The notes: generated from the letters alone by a model not told the origin. A stretch of 64,000 nt of DNA from Oleiagrimonas citrea (GCF_012395255.1 NZ_JAAZQD010000003.1:62001-126000); one strand, 5' to 3'. Numbered from the stretch's first letter, positions 42,006 to 51,630 are shown. Program-made: numbers and translations.

Positions 42006-42503
42006 TCAGCGCACGCGTGTCACGTGCACGCTCTCCCGCGCGCCATCCACGCTGAGCAGCCAGCTGCCCAGGAAACCCTTGCGCAGCGTGACCTTCGGGT
42101 TGTCGATGCTGTGCATGGTCATCTGGCTGTCCTCGCTGACTCGCCAGCGCTGACCGTTGGCGAGCGTGAAGACCGTGTAGGAATCCCAGCCGCGGAACGT
42201 GCCGGCGATGCGGGAGTGGATATCCGCGTCGCCGGTGTCGTCGTGCGATGCACGTGCGCTGCGTGCGGGTACGAAGTCGTCCATCGACGGGCCGCGCTCG
42301 CCGTGCGTCTGCAGCCAGGTATTGAGCGCCTTCAGTTGCGCCGGCGTCAGCTTGTCCAGTCCCAGGCGCAGGAATTCCGCATGCGACATGCGTTCCTCCA
42401 GCGGCGCCGATTTCGGCTTTGCCTGCGCATGGGCGACGGTGCAGACCGAAAGCACGGAAAGGCAGGCGACGAGGAACAGGGAAAGCGGGCGGGTTGCGAT
42501 CAC
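42006..42503 (-). CDS. Hypothetical exported protein
   Basis: A 165-residue protein with a signal peptide (MIATRPLSLFLVACLSVLSV then CTVAHA). The mature part begins with a helical LTPAQLKALNTWLQTHGE segment and ends in a beta-rich domain, GTFRGWDSYTVFTLANGQRW, SH3-like in pattern. It resembles secreted proteins of Xanthomonadales without assigned function. It is divergent from the phosphate-regulated porin. Confidence 0.7.
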   Translation of the reverse strand: MIATRPLSLFLVACLSVLSVCTVAHAQAKPKSAPLEERMSHAEFLRLGLDKLTPAQLKALNTWLQTHGERGPSMDDFVPARSARASHDDTGDADIHSRIAGTFRGWDSYTVFTLANGQRWRVSEDSQMTMHSIDNPKVTLRKGFLGSWLLSVDGARESVHVTRVR

Positions 42504-42612
42504 GGTGAACTCCTTGATGACACGCGTGCGGCGCGCAGTGCGTACGTGGAGCCTGCCAGCGCAACATGACAGTTCCTTTGCAGTGCGGTCCGGGGAGGTG
42601 TCGGGCGTTTCG

Positions 42613-42630
42613 CTGTCATCAATTCGTCAT
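42613..42630 (+). promoter_or_regulatory. PHO box upstream of the porin gene
   Basis: CTGTCAT-caat-TCGTCAT matches the PhoB consensus at nearly every position of both half-sites with correct 11-bp periodicity. It lies about 140 bp before the porin ATG, linking that gene to the same regulon as pstS. Confidence 0.75.
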
Positions 42631-42770
42631 CTATCGCCAACACAACGGTCAAACTTCGCCGTCATGCTGCGCGGCATCACGGCGATTTAACAAGACCGTT
42701 GATGCTCATCGAGGGGTAGCACGACGCCGTGTCGTGCTCGCCGGCAGATTCAAACGAAGGAGTCCTTCCC

Positions 42771-43820
42771 ATGCGTTGCAAACTCGTCGCCACCGCTATC
42801 GCCGTCGCCCTGAGCGCGGCCAGCGTGACCGCCCATGCCGCCACCGGTGACACCACCATCGGCGGCAAGATGTATTTCGATGTCACCCACATCGACCAGA
42901 AGAACAGCGATACCGGCAAGACCGACAAGACCGGTACCGGCACGGACGTCAAGCGTTTCTACCTCAGCGTCAGCCACCAGTTCGACGATGTGTGGTCGGC
43001 CAACCTGACCACCGACTTCAACTACGTGTCGAACGACGGTGAGACCAATCTGTTCGTGAAGAAGGCCTACGTGCAGGGCAAGTTCAGCGACGCCGCCGTG
43101 CTGCGCATCGGTTCGGCCGACATGCCCTGGATCCCGTTCGTCGAGAACATGTACGGTTTCCGCTACGTCGAAAACACCATTACCGATCGCCTGCATTTCG
43201 CCAACTCGGCCGACTGGGGCATCCACCTGGGCGGCAAGGTCGGTCAGCGCGGCATGTTCAGCTATGAGGCAGCGGTGGTGAACGGTGGCGGCTACAAGCA
43301 CCCGGGTCGCAGCAAGAGCGTTGACTTCGAAGGTCGCGTGGCCATCATGCCCATCGATGGCCTGGTCATCGCCGCCGGCGGCTACTCCGGCAAGCGCGGT
43401 CAGGACACCCAAACCATGGGTGCGCAGAACACCGCTTCGCGCGGCGATCTGATGGTGGCTTACGCCAGCAAGCGTTTCCGTATCGGTGGCGAATACTTCA
43501 ACGCCAAGAACTGGAACAACGTGATGACCCCGACCACCGACAAGGCCGACGGTTACTCGCTGTGGGCCAGCGTCGGTATCTCCGACGGCGTGACTGCCTT
43601 TGCCCGCTACGACAACGCCAAGCTGAGCAAGGATCTGGATTCGGCCAAGAAGGACACCTACTACAACGCCGGTGTCGAGTTCCAGGTGACCAAGGGCTTC
43701 AAGCTGGCCGCCGTGTACAAGCACGAGAAGGGCAACTACACCGCCGCCACGCCGCTGCCGATCCACGTCGCCAACACCAAGACCGACGAGATCGGTGTGT
43801 GGGGCGAAGTGAAGTTCTGA
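42771..43820 (+). CDS. Outer-membrane porin, probable phosphate-selective (OprO/OprP-like)
   Basis: A 349-residue protein with a signal peptide (MRCKLVATAIAVALSAASVT then AHA) and alternating hydrophobic/polar beta strands ending in a C-terminal phenylalanine (WGEVKF), the outer-membrane barrel sorting signal. The strand pattern, LFVKKAYVQGKFSDAAVLRIGSADMP and the WGIHLGGKV region resemble the OprO/P porin family, though it is shorter than OprP. Induction by phosphate starvation is suggested by the PHO box. AAGGAG lies 8 nt before the ATG. It could import phosphate or polyphosphate; substrate specificity is inferred. Confidence 0.75.
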   Translation: MRCKLVATAIAVALSAASVTAHAATGDTTIGGKMYFDVTHIDQKNSDTGKTDKTGTGTDVKRFYLSVSHQFDDVWSANLTTDFNYVSNDGETNLFVKKAYVQGKFSDAAVLRIGSADMPWIPFVENMYGFRYVENTITDRLHFANSADWGIHLGGKVGQRGMFSYEAAVVNGGGYKHPGRSKSVDFEGRVAIMPIDGLVIAAGGYSGKRGQDTQTMGAQNTASRGDLMVAYASKRFRIGGEYFNAKNWNNVMTPTTDKADGYSLWASVGISDGVTAFARYDNAKLSKDLDSAKKDTYYNAGVEFQVTKGFKLAAVYKHEKGNYTAATPLPIHVANTKTDEIGVWGEVKF

Positions 43821-43902
43821 GCTTCACGAGGCTGCAACATAAAAGGACCACGATGGTCCCGCAGGCAGGACGCCTGCGTCGAGCAAGATTCCCATGGAAG
43901 GA

Positions 43903-43938
43903 GAAACGGCGGGCAGGCAGCCCGCCGTTTCCTTTTTC
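43903..43938 (+). terminator. Rho-independent terminator of the porin gene
   Basis: A 12-bp perfect stem (GAAACGGCGGGC at 43903-43914, GCCCGCCGTTTC at 43920-43931) is followed by CTTTTTC. It ends at the nth stop codon, insulating the convergent genes. Confidence 0.92.
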
Positions 43939-44578
43939 AGGCGTCGGCCTTGGTCTTCGACTTGAAGCGGCACAGGTCCGCGAGCACGCAGTTCGGGCAA
44001 TCCGGTTTGCGCGTCTTGCACACGTAGCGGCCGTGCAGGATCAGCCAGTGGTGTGCGTCCTGCATGAATTCCTTCGGCACCACTTTCAGCAGTTTCTGCT
44101 CCACTGCGTTGACGGTCTTGCCCGGCGCCAGGCCGGTGCGGTTGGAGACCCGGAAGATGTGCGTGTCGACAGCGATAGTGGGTTCGCCGAAGGCGGTGTT
44201 CAGCACCACGTTGGCGGTCTTGCGGCCCACCCCCGGCAGCGCTTCCAGCGCGGCGCGATCGCGCGGCACTTCGCCGCCGTGCTGCTCGATTAGCATGCGG
44301 CAGGTGGCGATGACATTCTTGGCCTTGGCGTTGTACAGCCCGATGGTGTTGATATAGCGCTTCAGACCCTCCTCGCCCAGCTTCAGGATCGCCTGCGGCG
44401 TGCCGGCTTTCGGGAACAGCTTGCGCGTGGCCTTGTTCACGCCCACGTCGGTGGCCTGTGCGGACAGGATCACCGCGATCAGCAGCTGGAAGGGCGTGTT
44501 GTATTCGAGTTCGGTGGTCGGATTCGGATCGAGTTCGCGCAGGCGGCGGAACAGTTCCTCGACATCGGCTCGCTTCAC
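43937..44578 (-). CDS. nth: Endonuclease III (DNA glycosylase/AP lyase)
   Basis: A 213-residue bifunctional base-excision-repair enzyme for oxidised pyrimidines. It has the helix-hairpin-helix [13 protein letters not shown] with the catalytic Lys, the catalytic Asp in [14 protein letters not shown], and the [4Fe-4S] loop [17 protein letters not shown] (C-x6-C-x2-C-x5-C). The ATG overlaps the rsxB stop by 4 nt. Confidence 0.97.
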   Translation of the reverse strand: MKRADVEELFRRLRELDPNPTTELEYNTPFQLLIAVILSAQATDVGVNKATRKLFPKAGTPQAILKLGEEGLKRYINTIGLYNAKAKNVIATCRMLIEQHGGEVPRDRAALEALPGVGRKTANVVLNTAFGEPTIAVDTHIFRVSNRTGLAPGKTVNAVEQKLLKVVPKEFMQDAHHWLILHGRYVCKTRKPDCPNCVLADLCRFKSKTKADA

Positions 44579-45231
44579 GATGGGTTTCCTTTGCGTTTGG
44601 CCTTGGCGCGCGCAATGGCTTCCTGCACCGCGCTGCGGGTGATGGTCTTACGGATGCCGTTGTCGCCGGTCGCGGGTTCGGCCGGTGCGTGCATGGCCGC
44701 CTTGCGCGCGGCGAGTTGGGCCTCGCGTTCGCGGCGATTGCGCGCCAGCCGTGCTTCGCGCTGGCGGAAGTGTTCGCGTGCGGCGTCGGCGTGCGCCTGG
44801 TCGAGCTGCTCGGGCGGCATCGGGTCCAGCGCGATGCAGTCGACCGGGCAGGCCGGCACGCACAGCTCGCAGCCGGTGCAGCGGTCACTCAACACGGTAT
44901 GCATCTGCTTGCTGGCGCCGAGGATGGCGTCGACCGGACAGACCTGGATGCATTTGGTGCAGCCGATGCAGTCGGCCTCGATCACCCGTGCCAGTGTGCG
45001 CGGCTTTTCGACGCCGTTCTCGGGGTTCAGTGGTTTCGCGGCGCGATCCAGCAGCGCGGCCAACTTCTCGATGCCAGCCTGTCCGCCGGGCGGGCACTGG
45101 TTGATGTCGGCATCGCCGGCCGCGATGGCCTCGGCGTAGGGGCGGCAGCCGTGGTAGCCACATTGCTCGCATTGCGTCTGTGGCAGCAGGGCGTCGATGC
45201 GGTCGGCGAGGTTCATGGAATCGTCAGTCAC
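44575..45231 (-). CDS. rsxB: RnfB/RsxB-family ferredoxin protein
   Basis: A 218-residue iron-sulfur protein. The N-terminal cluster motif [18 protein letters not shown]...CPPGG is followed by two 2[4Fe-4S]-ferredoxin motifs ([16 protein letters not shown] and [16 protein letters not shown]) and a Lys/Arg-rich tail. Unlike enterobacterial RsxB it lacks an N-terminal membrane anchor, and rsxA, C, D, G and E are absent here. It probably serves as a stand-alone soluble electron carrier, perhaps for the Fe-S enzyme Nth next door. The GTG at 45231 is tentative; an ATG lies 15 nt downstream. Confidence 0.85.
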   Translation of the reverse strand: MTDDSMNLADRIDALLPQTQCEQCGYHGCRPYAEAIAAGDADINQCPPGGQAGIEKLAALLDRAAKPLNPENGVEKPRTLARVIEADCIGCTKCIQVCPVDAILGASKQMHTVLSDRCTGCELCVPACPVDCIALDPMPPEQLDQAHADAAREHFRQREARLARNRREREAQLAARKAAMHAPAEPATGDNGIRKTITRSAVQEAIARAKAKRKGNPS

Positions 45232-45283
45232 GCGGAAACAAGTCCGTTAGGATCGGTCCATTGTCGCCCAACGGAGCACGAGC

Positions 45284-45571
45284 ATGAAATCGAGACTGTC
45301 CATCGCCGCCCTGATCTTTCTCGTGGCTTGCCTGATCGGTGGTTCATTGGTCGCCACCGGCGCCTTCGCGCGCTCCCGTTCGGGCGATCAGCCGCACACC
45401 GTCACGGTGTTCGTCGACGCCACGTTCGGCATGCGCAAGAACCACATGGCGCGCAAGCTGACCAAGTCGCACGCCGAGTACGCCGCCAAGGGCTATCACT
45501 TCGCGCAGATGGTGGCCTACAACGAGAACGGCGATCTGGAGGGGTTCTTCGTCACCTACGTGCGCAATTGA
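45284..45571 (+). CDS. Small hypothetical exported protein
   Basis: A 95-residue protein with an N-terminal hydrophobic signal (MKSRLSIAALIFLVACLIGG) and a short domain with VTVFVDATFGMRKNHMARKL and FAQMVAYNENGDLEGFFVTY. No known family recognised. It is divergent from rsxB and convergent with the hypothetical gene at 45581. Confidence 0.65.
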   Translation: MKSRLSIAALIFLVACLIGGSLVATGAFARSRSGDQPHTVTVFVDATFGMRKNHMARKLTKSHAEYAAKGYHFAQMVAYNENGDLEGFFVTYVRN

Positions 45572-45580
45572 TCGGCGACG

Positions 45581-46381
45581 CTACTTCAGCGGCTGCCAGT
45601 CCACTGGAACGGGGTAGCGGCGGCCGTCGTAGACCATCGTGCGACGACGCGTGCTGCGTTCGCTGCGCAGTTCGCGGCAGGCGCCGCCGGGGCCTTGGCT
45701 GCGATAGCGGATCGTGGTGATTTCCGCGATGTCGAGATTGGCCATGCCCTGAAAGCGTGACGAGGACAGGGACGGGCGTCGCTCGATGTTCGTGAAGCGT
45801 GCCTTGCAGGGACCGTCGATCTCGCCGTTGTGCTGGGCCACGACCAGGCCGTCGAGCACCAGCTTCAGTCGGTCGCCATCGAGCACGACCAGGGACAGCG
45901 TCGTTTCACCGAGTGGGCTGATGCGCGACCGGTTGGCGCGTTCGATGCGCAGGCCGACCGCTCGGGTGCCGGCGGCGAGGTCGTACGCTTTCCGTTCGAG
46001 GGAAAGTCGCTCGACTTCGATGGCGTCTTCATCCATGCGGTTCTTCAGCCGCAATCGTGCGATGAGGCGGTGCGAGGTCGGATCGGCGACCAGCAGTTCC
46101 AGGTCGCCGTTGCGGAATCCTTCATCCGGCGCATTCAAGGCCTGGGCCATCAGCGGCACGGCCAGCCAGGTCTGCGCAGGACGCGCCGCGCAGACCACAC
46201 GGCGGCGGTCGATGTGATCGGGCGCAGCGTGTCGCGGGTAGGCGCGCTGCAGGATGGCGTCGACAGTGGATGCGTCGCAGGGCTTTGCGGGTGCGCCCGC
46301 AGCGTGCGCCGCCACGCCCGCGAACATCAGCAGCAGGCTCGATCCGAGCCGGACAGCGATGCGGGCGAGGCGTCCACGCAT
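45581..46381 (-). CDS. Hypothetical exported protein downstream of metG
   Basis: A 266-residue protein with a signal peptide ending in AHAAGA. The mature chain is predicted beta-rich with few recognisable motifs; Cys residues in KPCDASTVDAIL and VVCAARPAQ could pair. It starts 10 nt after metG and is probably cotranscribed. No function can be assigned. Confidence 0.7.
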   Translation of the reverse strand: MRGRLARIAVRLGSSLLLMFAGVAAHAAGAPAKPCDASTVDAILQRAYPRHAAPDHIDRRRVVCAARPAQTWLAVPLMAQALNAPDEGFRNGDLELLVADPTSHRLIARLRLKNRMDEDAIEVERLSLERKAYDLAAGTRAVGLRIERANRSRISPLGETTLSLVVLDGDRLKLVLDGLVVAQHNGEIDGPCKARFTNIERRPSLSSSRFQGMANLDIAEITTIRYRSQGPGGACRELRSERSTRRRTMVYDGRRYPVPVDWQPLK

Positions 46382-46391
46382 GTCGCGGAAC

Positions 46392-48461
46392 TCAGCGCAC
46401 CGAGGCGCCGGGCTTGGCTGCGGCGTCGACCTCGATCACGTTGAGATCCGCGCCGCCTTCGCCGGCGGACAGGATCATGCCCTCGGACATGCCGAAGCGC
46501 ATCTTGCGCGGGGCGAGATTGGCGATGAACACGACGTTGCGGCCGATCAACTTCTCCGGTTCCGGATAGGCGGCCTTGATGCCGGAGAAGATCTGGCGCG
46601 TGCCCAGGTCGCCGGCGTCCAGTTCGAAGCGCAGCAGCTTGTCCGCGCCTTCGACGTGCTCACAGACCACGACCTTGCCGACGCGCAGGTCGAGCTTGGC
46701 GAAGTCGTCGATGCCGATAGTGGCCGACTCTTTCTCTTCGGCCTTGGCCGGCGCGGGAGCAGGAGCGGGCGCCGATGCGGCGGCGGGGGCGAGGGATTCC
46801 TTGGCGTCTTCGATCATGGCTTCGATTTTCTTGGCGTCGATTCGGGTCATCAGCGGCTGGAACGGAGCCAGCGCGTGGTCGGTCAGCGGTTCGCGCACAT
46901 CGGCGAACGCGGCGGTTTCGGTGGCGAGAAAGGCTTCCGCACGCGCCACGGTGGCCGGCACGACCGGCTTCAGCCAGGCGCTGAGCAGGCGGAACAGGTT
47001 GATCGCCATCGAGCAGACCTGGTGCGTTTGCTCGCGCAGGCTGTCGTCCTTGGCCATCTTCCACGGCGCCTGCTCGGCGATCCAGGCATTGGTATCATCG
47101 GCTACGCTCATGATGGTGCGCATGGCGTGCGCGTACTCGCGCTTCTCGTACAGGCCGGCGCAGGCGTCCAGGCGCGTCACGGCATCGTCGTAGCGTTGGC
47201 GCAGCTCGGGATCGATGGTCGCGGTCAGCTTGCCGTCGAACAGCTTGTGCACGAAGCCGGCGCAGCGGCTGGCGATGTTCACCCATTTGCCGACCAGGTG
47301 CGAGTTGACGCGGTCCTCGAAGGCCTTGAAGTCCAGGTCCAGGTCAGCCAGCGTCGGCCCCAGCAGCGCGGCCAGGTAGTAGCGCAGGTAGTCCGGGTCC
47401 AGATGATCCAGATAGGTGCGCGCGTTGATGAAGGTGCCGCGCGACTTGGACATCTTCGCGCCGTTCACGGTCAGGAAACCGTGCACGTTGACCGCGGTCG
47501 GTGTGCGCAGTCCGGCACCGTGCAGCATGGCCGGCCAGAACAGGGTGTGGAAATAGGTGATGTCTTTGCCGATGAAGTGCACCATCTCGGTGCCGGCCTC
47601 GGCGGCCGCGTCGCGTTCGATGAAGGCGTTCTTGTCCAGGCCGTTGGCGTCGGCGTAGTCGCTGAAGCTGGCCAGATAGCCGACCGGCGCGTCGAGCCAG
47701 ACGTAGAAGAACTTGCCCGGCGCATCCGGCAGCTCGAAGCCGAAATAGGGCTTGTCGCGCGAGATGTCCCAGCTGCGCAGGCCGTCGGTGAACCATTCCT
47801 CGAGCTTGTTGACGACCTCGCTCTGCAGGCCGCCGGCTTCGCGGCGTTCGGCCAGCCATTCGCGCAGCATGGACTCGAAGTCACCCAGGCGGACGAAGTA
47901 GTGCACCGAATCGCGTTCCACCGGGCGCGCGCCGGAGATCACCGAATACGGTTCGATCAGGTCGGTCGGCGCGTAGGTCTTGCCGCAGACCTCACAGGAG
48001 TCGCCGTACTGGTCCTTGGCGTGGCAGTTCGGGCATTCGCCCTTGATGAAGCGGTCCGGCAGAAAGATGTCGCGATCCGGGTCGTAGAACTGGCGGATCG
48101 ACTTGGACTCGACGTGGCCGGCGTCGCGCAGCGCCTCGTAGATGCGCACGGTCAACGCGTGGTTGGTCGGGCCGTGGGTGCTCGAATAATGGTCGTAGCC
48201 GATGTCGAAGTCGCGGAAATCGGCCTGGTGCTGCGTGTTGCTCTCGGCGATCAGCTGTTCGGGCGTGATCCCCTCGCGCTCGGCGCGCAGCATGATCGGC
48301 GTGCCGTGGGCATCGTCGGCGCAGACGAAATGCACGGTGTTTCCGGCCATGCGCATGGCGCGCACCCAGATGTCTCCCTGGACGTGTTCGACCATGTGCC
48401 CGATGTGGATCGGACCGTTGGCGTAGGGGAGGGCGCAGGTGGCCAGGATGCGGCGATTCAT
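46392..48461 (-). CDS. metG: Methionyl-tRNA synthetase
   Basis: A 689-residue class I synthetase. It has the HIGH motif in LPYANGPIHIGHM, a zinc knuckle (CPNCHAKDQYGDSCEVCG), the KMSKS motif in GAKMSKSRGTFI and a C-terminal tRNA-binding OB domain (KLDLRVGKVVVCEHVEGADK). The ATG at 48461 fits the conserved N-terminus MNRRILATCALPYANG; an in-frame ATG 33 nt upstream was rejected. An Ala/Pro-rich linker joins the OB domain. Confidence 0.97.
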   Translation of the reverse strand: MNRRILATCALPYANGPIHIGHMVEHVQGDIWVRAMRMAGNTVHFVCADDAHGTPIMLRAEREGITPEQLIAESNTQHQADFRDFDIGYDHYSSTHGPTNHALTVRIYEALRDAGHVESKSIRQFYDPDRDIFLPDRFIKGECPNCHAKDQYGDSCEVCGKTYAPTDLIEPYSVISGARPVERDSVHYFVRLGDFESMLREWLAERREAGGLQSEVVNKLEEWFTDGLRSWDISRDKPYFGFELPDAPGKFFYVWLDAPVGYLASFSDYADANGLDKNAFIERDAAAEAGTEMVHFIGKDITYFHTLFWPAMLHGAGLRTPTAVNVHGFLTVNGAKMSKSRGTFINARTYLDHLDPDYLRYYLAALLGPTLADLDLDFKAFEDRVNSHLVGKWVNIASRCAGFVHKLFDGKLTATIDPELRQRYDDAVTRLDACAGLYEKREYAHAMRTIMSVADDTNAWIAEQAPWKMAKDDSLREQTHQVCSMAINLFRLLSAWLKPVVPATVARAEAFLATETAAFADVREPLTDHALAPFQPLMTRIDAKKIEAMIEDAKESLAPAAASAPAPAPAPAKAEEKESATIGIDDFAKLDLRVGKVVVCEHVEGADKLLRFELDAGDLGTRQIFSGIKAAYPEPEKLIGRNVVFIANLAPRKMRFGMSEGMILSAGEGGADLNVIEVDAAAKPGASVR

Positions 48462-48550
48462 GCTCACGTTCCGGTGCAGCGGGTCAAGCAGCACATTATG
48501 GCAGGGAGGGCCGAGCGCCGACCAGCGCGGGAGGCATGACGCAAACGCAT

Positions 48551-48582
48551 GAGGCCGGAGCGGCGTGCGTCGCTCCGGCCTC
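48551..48582 (-). terminator. Hairpin downstream of the DUF2147 gene
   Basis: A 12-bp perfect stem (48551-48562 with 48571-48582) 20 nt after the DUF2147 stop. There is no T-run on the leftward strand, so it may be a Rho-assisted or stabilising structure. Confidence 0.5.
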
Positions 48583-48602
48583 GTGTGGGTGTCGCGAGGC
48601 GG

Positions 48603-49127
48603 TCAGCCCTGGTCGGCGCTTGTCGCGTCCGGGTGCATGTCGGGGCTGGCGGCCGGTGCGGGCGTCATCGCCGGTTTCGGCATGTCATGACGCAGCCAGA
48701 TCTGGGTGCGCCCGAGCAGCGAGAAACCGATGTAGCCGCGAACCTTGAGCTTCTGGCCGCCGTCGACGAGTTCCATCTTGGCCTTGTAGATCTTACCGGT
48801 CTTGGGGTCGAGGATGCGTCCGCCGTCCCACTCGTCGCCGTCGCGGGTCAGGCCCCAGACGAAGGTCATGCCCTCGATGGGCTGATTGTGGCGCTTGCCG
48901 TCGCACTTCTTGCACAGCGGATGCGGGCCATCGTCGGACTTCAGCACCTGCAGGATCTTGCCTTCCAGCACGCCGTTGTGCTCGGTGAGCTGGACGATGG
49001 CCTTGGCCTGGCCGGTGTCGTCGTCGATGGTCTTCCAGGTGCCCACGGGCGAGTGGGTGGCGGCCAGGGCCGGAAGGCTGGCGAGCAGCAAAGCGGCGGT
49101 GGCGAGGGTTTGGCGCAAGGACAGCAT
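48603..49127 (-). CDS. DUF2147 family exported protein
   Basis: A 174-residue protein with a signal peptide (MLSLRQTLATAALLLASLPA then LAA). The mature domain opens with SPVGTWKTIDDDTGQAKAIV, the DUF2147 signature, and continues with CKKCDG and WDGGRILDPKTGKIYKAKM. This beta-barrel-like family is periplasmic and of unknown function. A proline/alanine-rich tail ends the protein. It stands alone between metG and the divergent apbC. Confidence 0.85.
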   Translation of the reverse strand: MLSLRQTLATAALLLASLPALAATHSPVGTWKTIDDDTGQAKAIVQLTEHNGVLEGKILQVLKSDDGPHPLCKKCDGKRHNQPIEGMTFVWGLTRDGDEWDGGRILDPKTGKIYKAKMELVDGGQKLKVRGYIGFSLLGRTQIWLRHDMPKPAMTPAPAASPDMHPDATSADQG

Positions 49128-49312
49128 GATCGTCTCCTCCCATACGTAGACGTATGGCTTCGAGCGTGCCCAGTGCCGGCGGCCAGGTCAAGCTGCATCG
49201 CGCCATGCGGCGAGGGCTGCTGCGATAGAAGTCGATGCCGGGTGCCATCCGTGCCTCTCCGGCTTGACGTCTGCGGCATAATGGAGAGTGAACTTCGCCT
49301 GTGAAACCTCCC

Positions 49313-50410
49313 ATGACTGCTCTTGATCAAGACCGGGTTCGCAAGATCCTGGACGGTGTCGTCGATCCGCATACCGGCGCCGGCTTCGGCGGCTGTGTCC
49401 GCGCCGTGGGCGTGGACGGCGCGCGCGTGTCGGTGGATCTGCAACTGGCCTACCCCGTGCAGGGAGCGCGCGAGGATCTGTCGCGCCGGGCGCGCGAGGC
49501 GCTGGAAGCCGATGCCGCGATCGACAGCGCGGTGGTCTCGATCACCAGCCGTGTGCAGTCGCATCAGGTGCAGGGCAAGCTGGCGCCGCTGGCGGGGGTG
49601 AAGAACATCATCGCCGTGGCCTCGGGCAAGGGTGGCGTGGGCAAGTCCACGGTCAGTGCGAACCTGGCGCTGGCGCTGGCTGCCGAGGGCGCGCGGGTCG
49701 GTGTGCTGGACGCCGACATCTACGGCCCCAGCCAGCCACGCATGCTGGGTGCCGAGGGCCGCCCGGACTCGCCCGATGGCAAGACCATCGAGCCGAAGAC
49801 GCCGCATGGTCTGCAGATGATGTCGATCGGCTTGCTGGTCGAGGAAGAGACGCCGATGATCTGGCGCGGCCCGATGGTCACGCAGGCGTTGACGCAACTG
49901 CTCAACGACACACGCTGGAACGCGTTGGACTACCTGATTCTCGATCTGCCGCCGGGCACCGGCGACATCCAGCTGACCATGGCGCAGAAGATTCCGGTGG
50001 CCGGCGCGGTGATTGTCACCACGCCGCAGGACATTGCCCTGCTGGATGCACGCAAAGCATTGAAGATGTTCGAGAAAGTCGAGGTTCCGGTGCTGGGTAT
50101 CGTGGAGAACATGGCGACCCACGTGTGCTCGAACTGCGGTCACGAGGAGCACATCTTCGGCGAGGGTGGCGCGGCGCGCATGGGCGAGCAGTACGAAGTG
50201 CCGGTGCTGGGCAGCTTGCCGCTGGACATCCGCATCCGCGAGCAGGCCGACAGCGGCGCGCCGACCGTGGTGGCGATGCCGGAGTCCGACCTGACCGCGC
50301 GCTACCGCGAGATCGCACGCAACACCGCAGCGCGATTGTCGCTGCGGCCGCGGAACAAATCGCTGGGACTGGGCAAGGTGGTGGTGCAGGGCGCGCCGCC
50401 GCAGCACTGA
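49313..50410 (+). CDS. apbC: Iron-sulfur cluster carrier protein ApbC/Mrp
   Basis: A 365-residue MRP/NBP35 P-loop ATPase. An N-terminal MIP18-like domain (RKILDGVVDPHTGAG) is followed by the deviant Walker A VASGKGGVGKSTVSANLA, LDADIYGPSQP and DLPPGTGD, and by the cluster-bridging CSNCGHEEHIF CxxC. It assembles and transfers [4Fe-4S] clusters in the cytoplasm. An in-frame GTG at 49301 is an alternative start; neither has a good ribosome-binding site. It is followed by dcd. Confidence 0.93.
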   Translation: MTALDQDRVRKILDGVVDPHTGAGFGGCVRAVGVDGARVSVDLQLAYPVQGAREDLSRRAREALEADAAIDSAVVSITSRVQSHQVQGKLAPLAGVKNIIAVASGKGGVGKSTVSANLALALAAEGARVGVLDADIYGPSQPRMLGAEGRPDSPDGKTIEPKTPHGLQMMSIGLLVEEETPMIWRGPMVTQALTQLLNDTRWNALDYLILDLPPGTGDIQLTMAQKIPVAGAVIVTTPQDIALLDARKALKMFEKVEVPVLGIVENMATHVCSNCGHEEHIFGEGGAARMGEQYEVPVLGSLPLDIRIREQADSGAPTVVAMPESDLTARYREIARNTAARLSLRPRNKSLGLGKVVVQGAPPQH

Positions 50411-50494
50411 CCGGTTTCATTCTGGCGGCGTCTCGCGCGAGCAGGTATGTTGCGCGGATCGCCGCCGACCTTCATTGCACGGGACTTCGCACAC

Positions 50495-51061
50495 GTGAGC
50501 ATCAAATCCGACAAGTGGATCCGCCGCATGGCCGAGGAACACGGCATGATCGAGCCGTTCGAACCGGGTCAGATCAAGGATCGCGATGGCCGCAAGCTGG
50601 TGTCCTACGGCACCTCCAGCTACGGCTACGACGTGCGTTGCGCTGACGAGTTCAAGATCTTCACCAACATCAATTCCAGTGTCGTCGACCCCAAGTCGTT
50701 CGATGCCGGGAGTTTCGTGGACGTTAAGGCCGACGAATGCATCATTCCGCCGAATTCGTTCGCGCTGGCGCGCACGGTGGAATACTTCCGTATTCCGCGC
50801 AAGGTACTGACGATCTGCCTGGGCAAGAGCACGTACGCGCGCTGCGGCATCATCGTCAACGTGACGCCGCTGGAGCCGGAATGGGAAGGCCACGTGACGC
50901 TGGAATTTTCCAACACCACGCCGCTCCCGGCGCGGATCTACGCCAACGAGGGCGTGGCGCAGATGCTGTTCCTGGAGTCGGACGAAGAGTGCGAGACCAG
51001 CTACCGCGACCGCGGCGGGAAGTATCAGGGCCAGCGCGGCGTCACCCTGCCGCGTACCTGA
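50495..51061 (+). CDS. dcd: dCTP deaminase
   Basis: The protein has 188 residues from a GTG, giving the conserved start [19 protein letters not shown]. It forms trimers that deaminate dCTP to dUTP for thymidylate synthesis. Motifs are [43 protein letters not shown] split around the catalytic Glu, and GKYQGQRGV at the C-terminus. Longer upstream reading to 50447 adds a non-conserved extension. Confidence 0.96.
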   Translation: MSIKSDKWIRRMAEEHGMIEPFEPGQIKDRDGRKLVSYGTSSYGYDVRCADEFKIFTNINSSVVDPKSFDAGSFVDVKADECIIPPNSFALARTVEYFRIPRKVLTICLGKSTYARCGIIVNVTPLEPEWEGHVTLEFSNTTPLPARIYANEGVAQMLFLESDEECETSYRDRGGKYQGQRGVTLPRT

Positions 51062-51113
51062 GCCGCGCTACACTGCACACTGTATTGACGTTGCACCGTC
51101 GGAGAACATGCAC

Positions 51114-51602
51114 ATGAATCGAGTAAACCACCTGCTGTCGCGTGCCGCCCTGCTGGCGATGCTCGCCGCCGCCCTGCTCGTGAGCGCCTGCAGCAGCGGC
51201 GTGAAGGGTTCGGATGCGACCCAGGTCGCGAAGAATTTTCCGGTAACGGTGGAGGCGTACAAGAGCGGGCAGTTCCTGCTCGACGGCGCGGTGCTTTCGG
51301 CCATGGATCTGGGTAGCCATTTCGCCTACCTGCGCGATCAGGGCCAGCTGCCCAAGCGCGTGCTGCTCAAGCGCAGCGACAAAACCAAGATCCACAAGAA
51401 GCACCTGATGGCGATGGCGCGCATGGAACTCGATTACGGGTTTGCCGTGTACTACGAGAAGAAGGGCGAACTGATGCGCCTGGCGATTACGGACAAGAAG
51501 GACATCCCTCAGCTGCAGCAGCACGAGGACGGTCCTCCGCTGCCGGATCGCTTGAAGGGTCAGACCGCCCGCGGCGGAAATCATTTCCCGACCGGCAACT
51601 GA
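51114..51602 (+). CDS. Hypothetical lipoprotein
   Basis: A 162-residue predicted lipoprotein with a signal peptide and lipobox LLVSACSS, cleaved before Cys. The soluble part contains FLLDGAVLSAMDLGSHFAYL and KKHLMAMARMELDYGFAVYY and ends in a polar tail. It lies 52 nt after dcd. No family recognised. Confidence 0.75.
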   Translation: MNRVNHLLSRAALLAMLAAALLVSACSSGVKGSDATQVAKNFPVTVEAYKSGQFLLDGAVLSAMDLGSHFAYLRDQGQLPKRVLLKRSDKTKIHKKHLMAMARMELDYGFAVYYEKKGELMRLAITDKKDIPQLQQHEDGPPLPDRLKGQTARGGNHFPTGN

Positions 51603-51630
51603 GCCAGTCTTCGGTAGACCGGGCAGCTCG

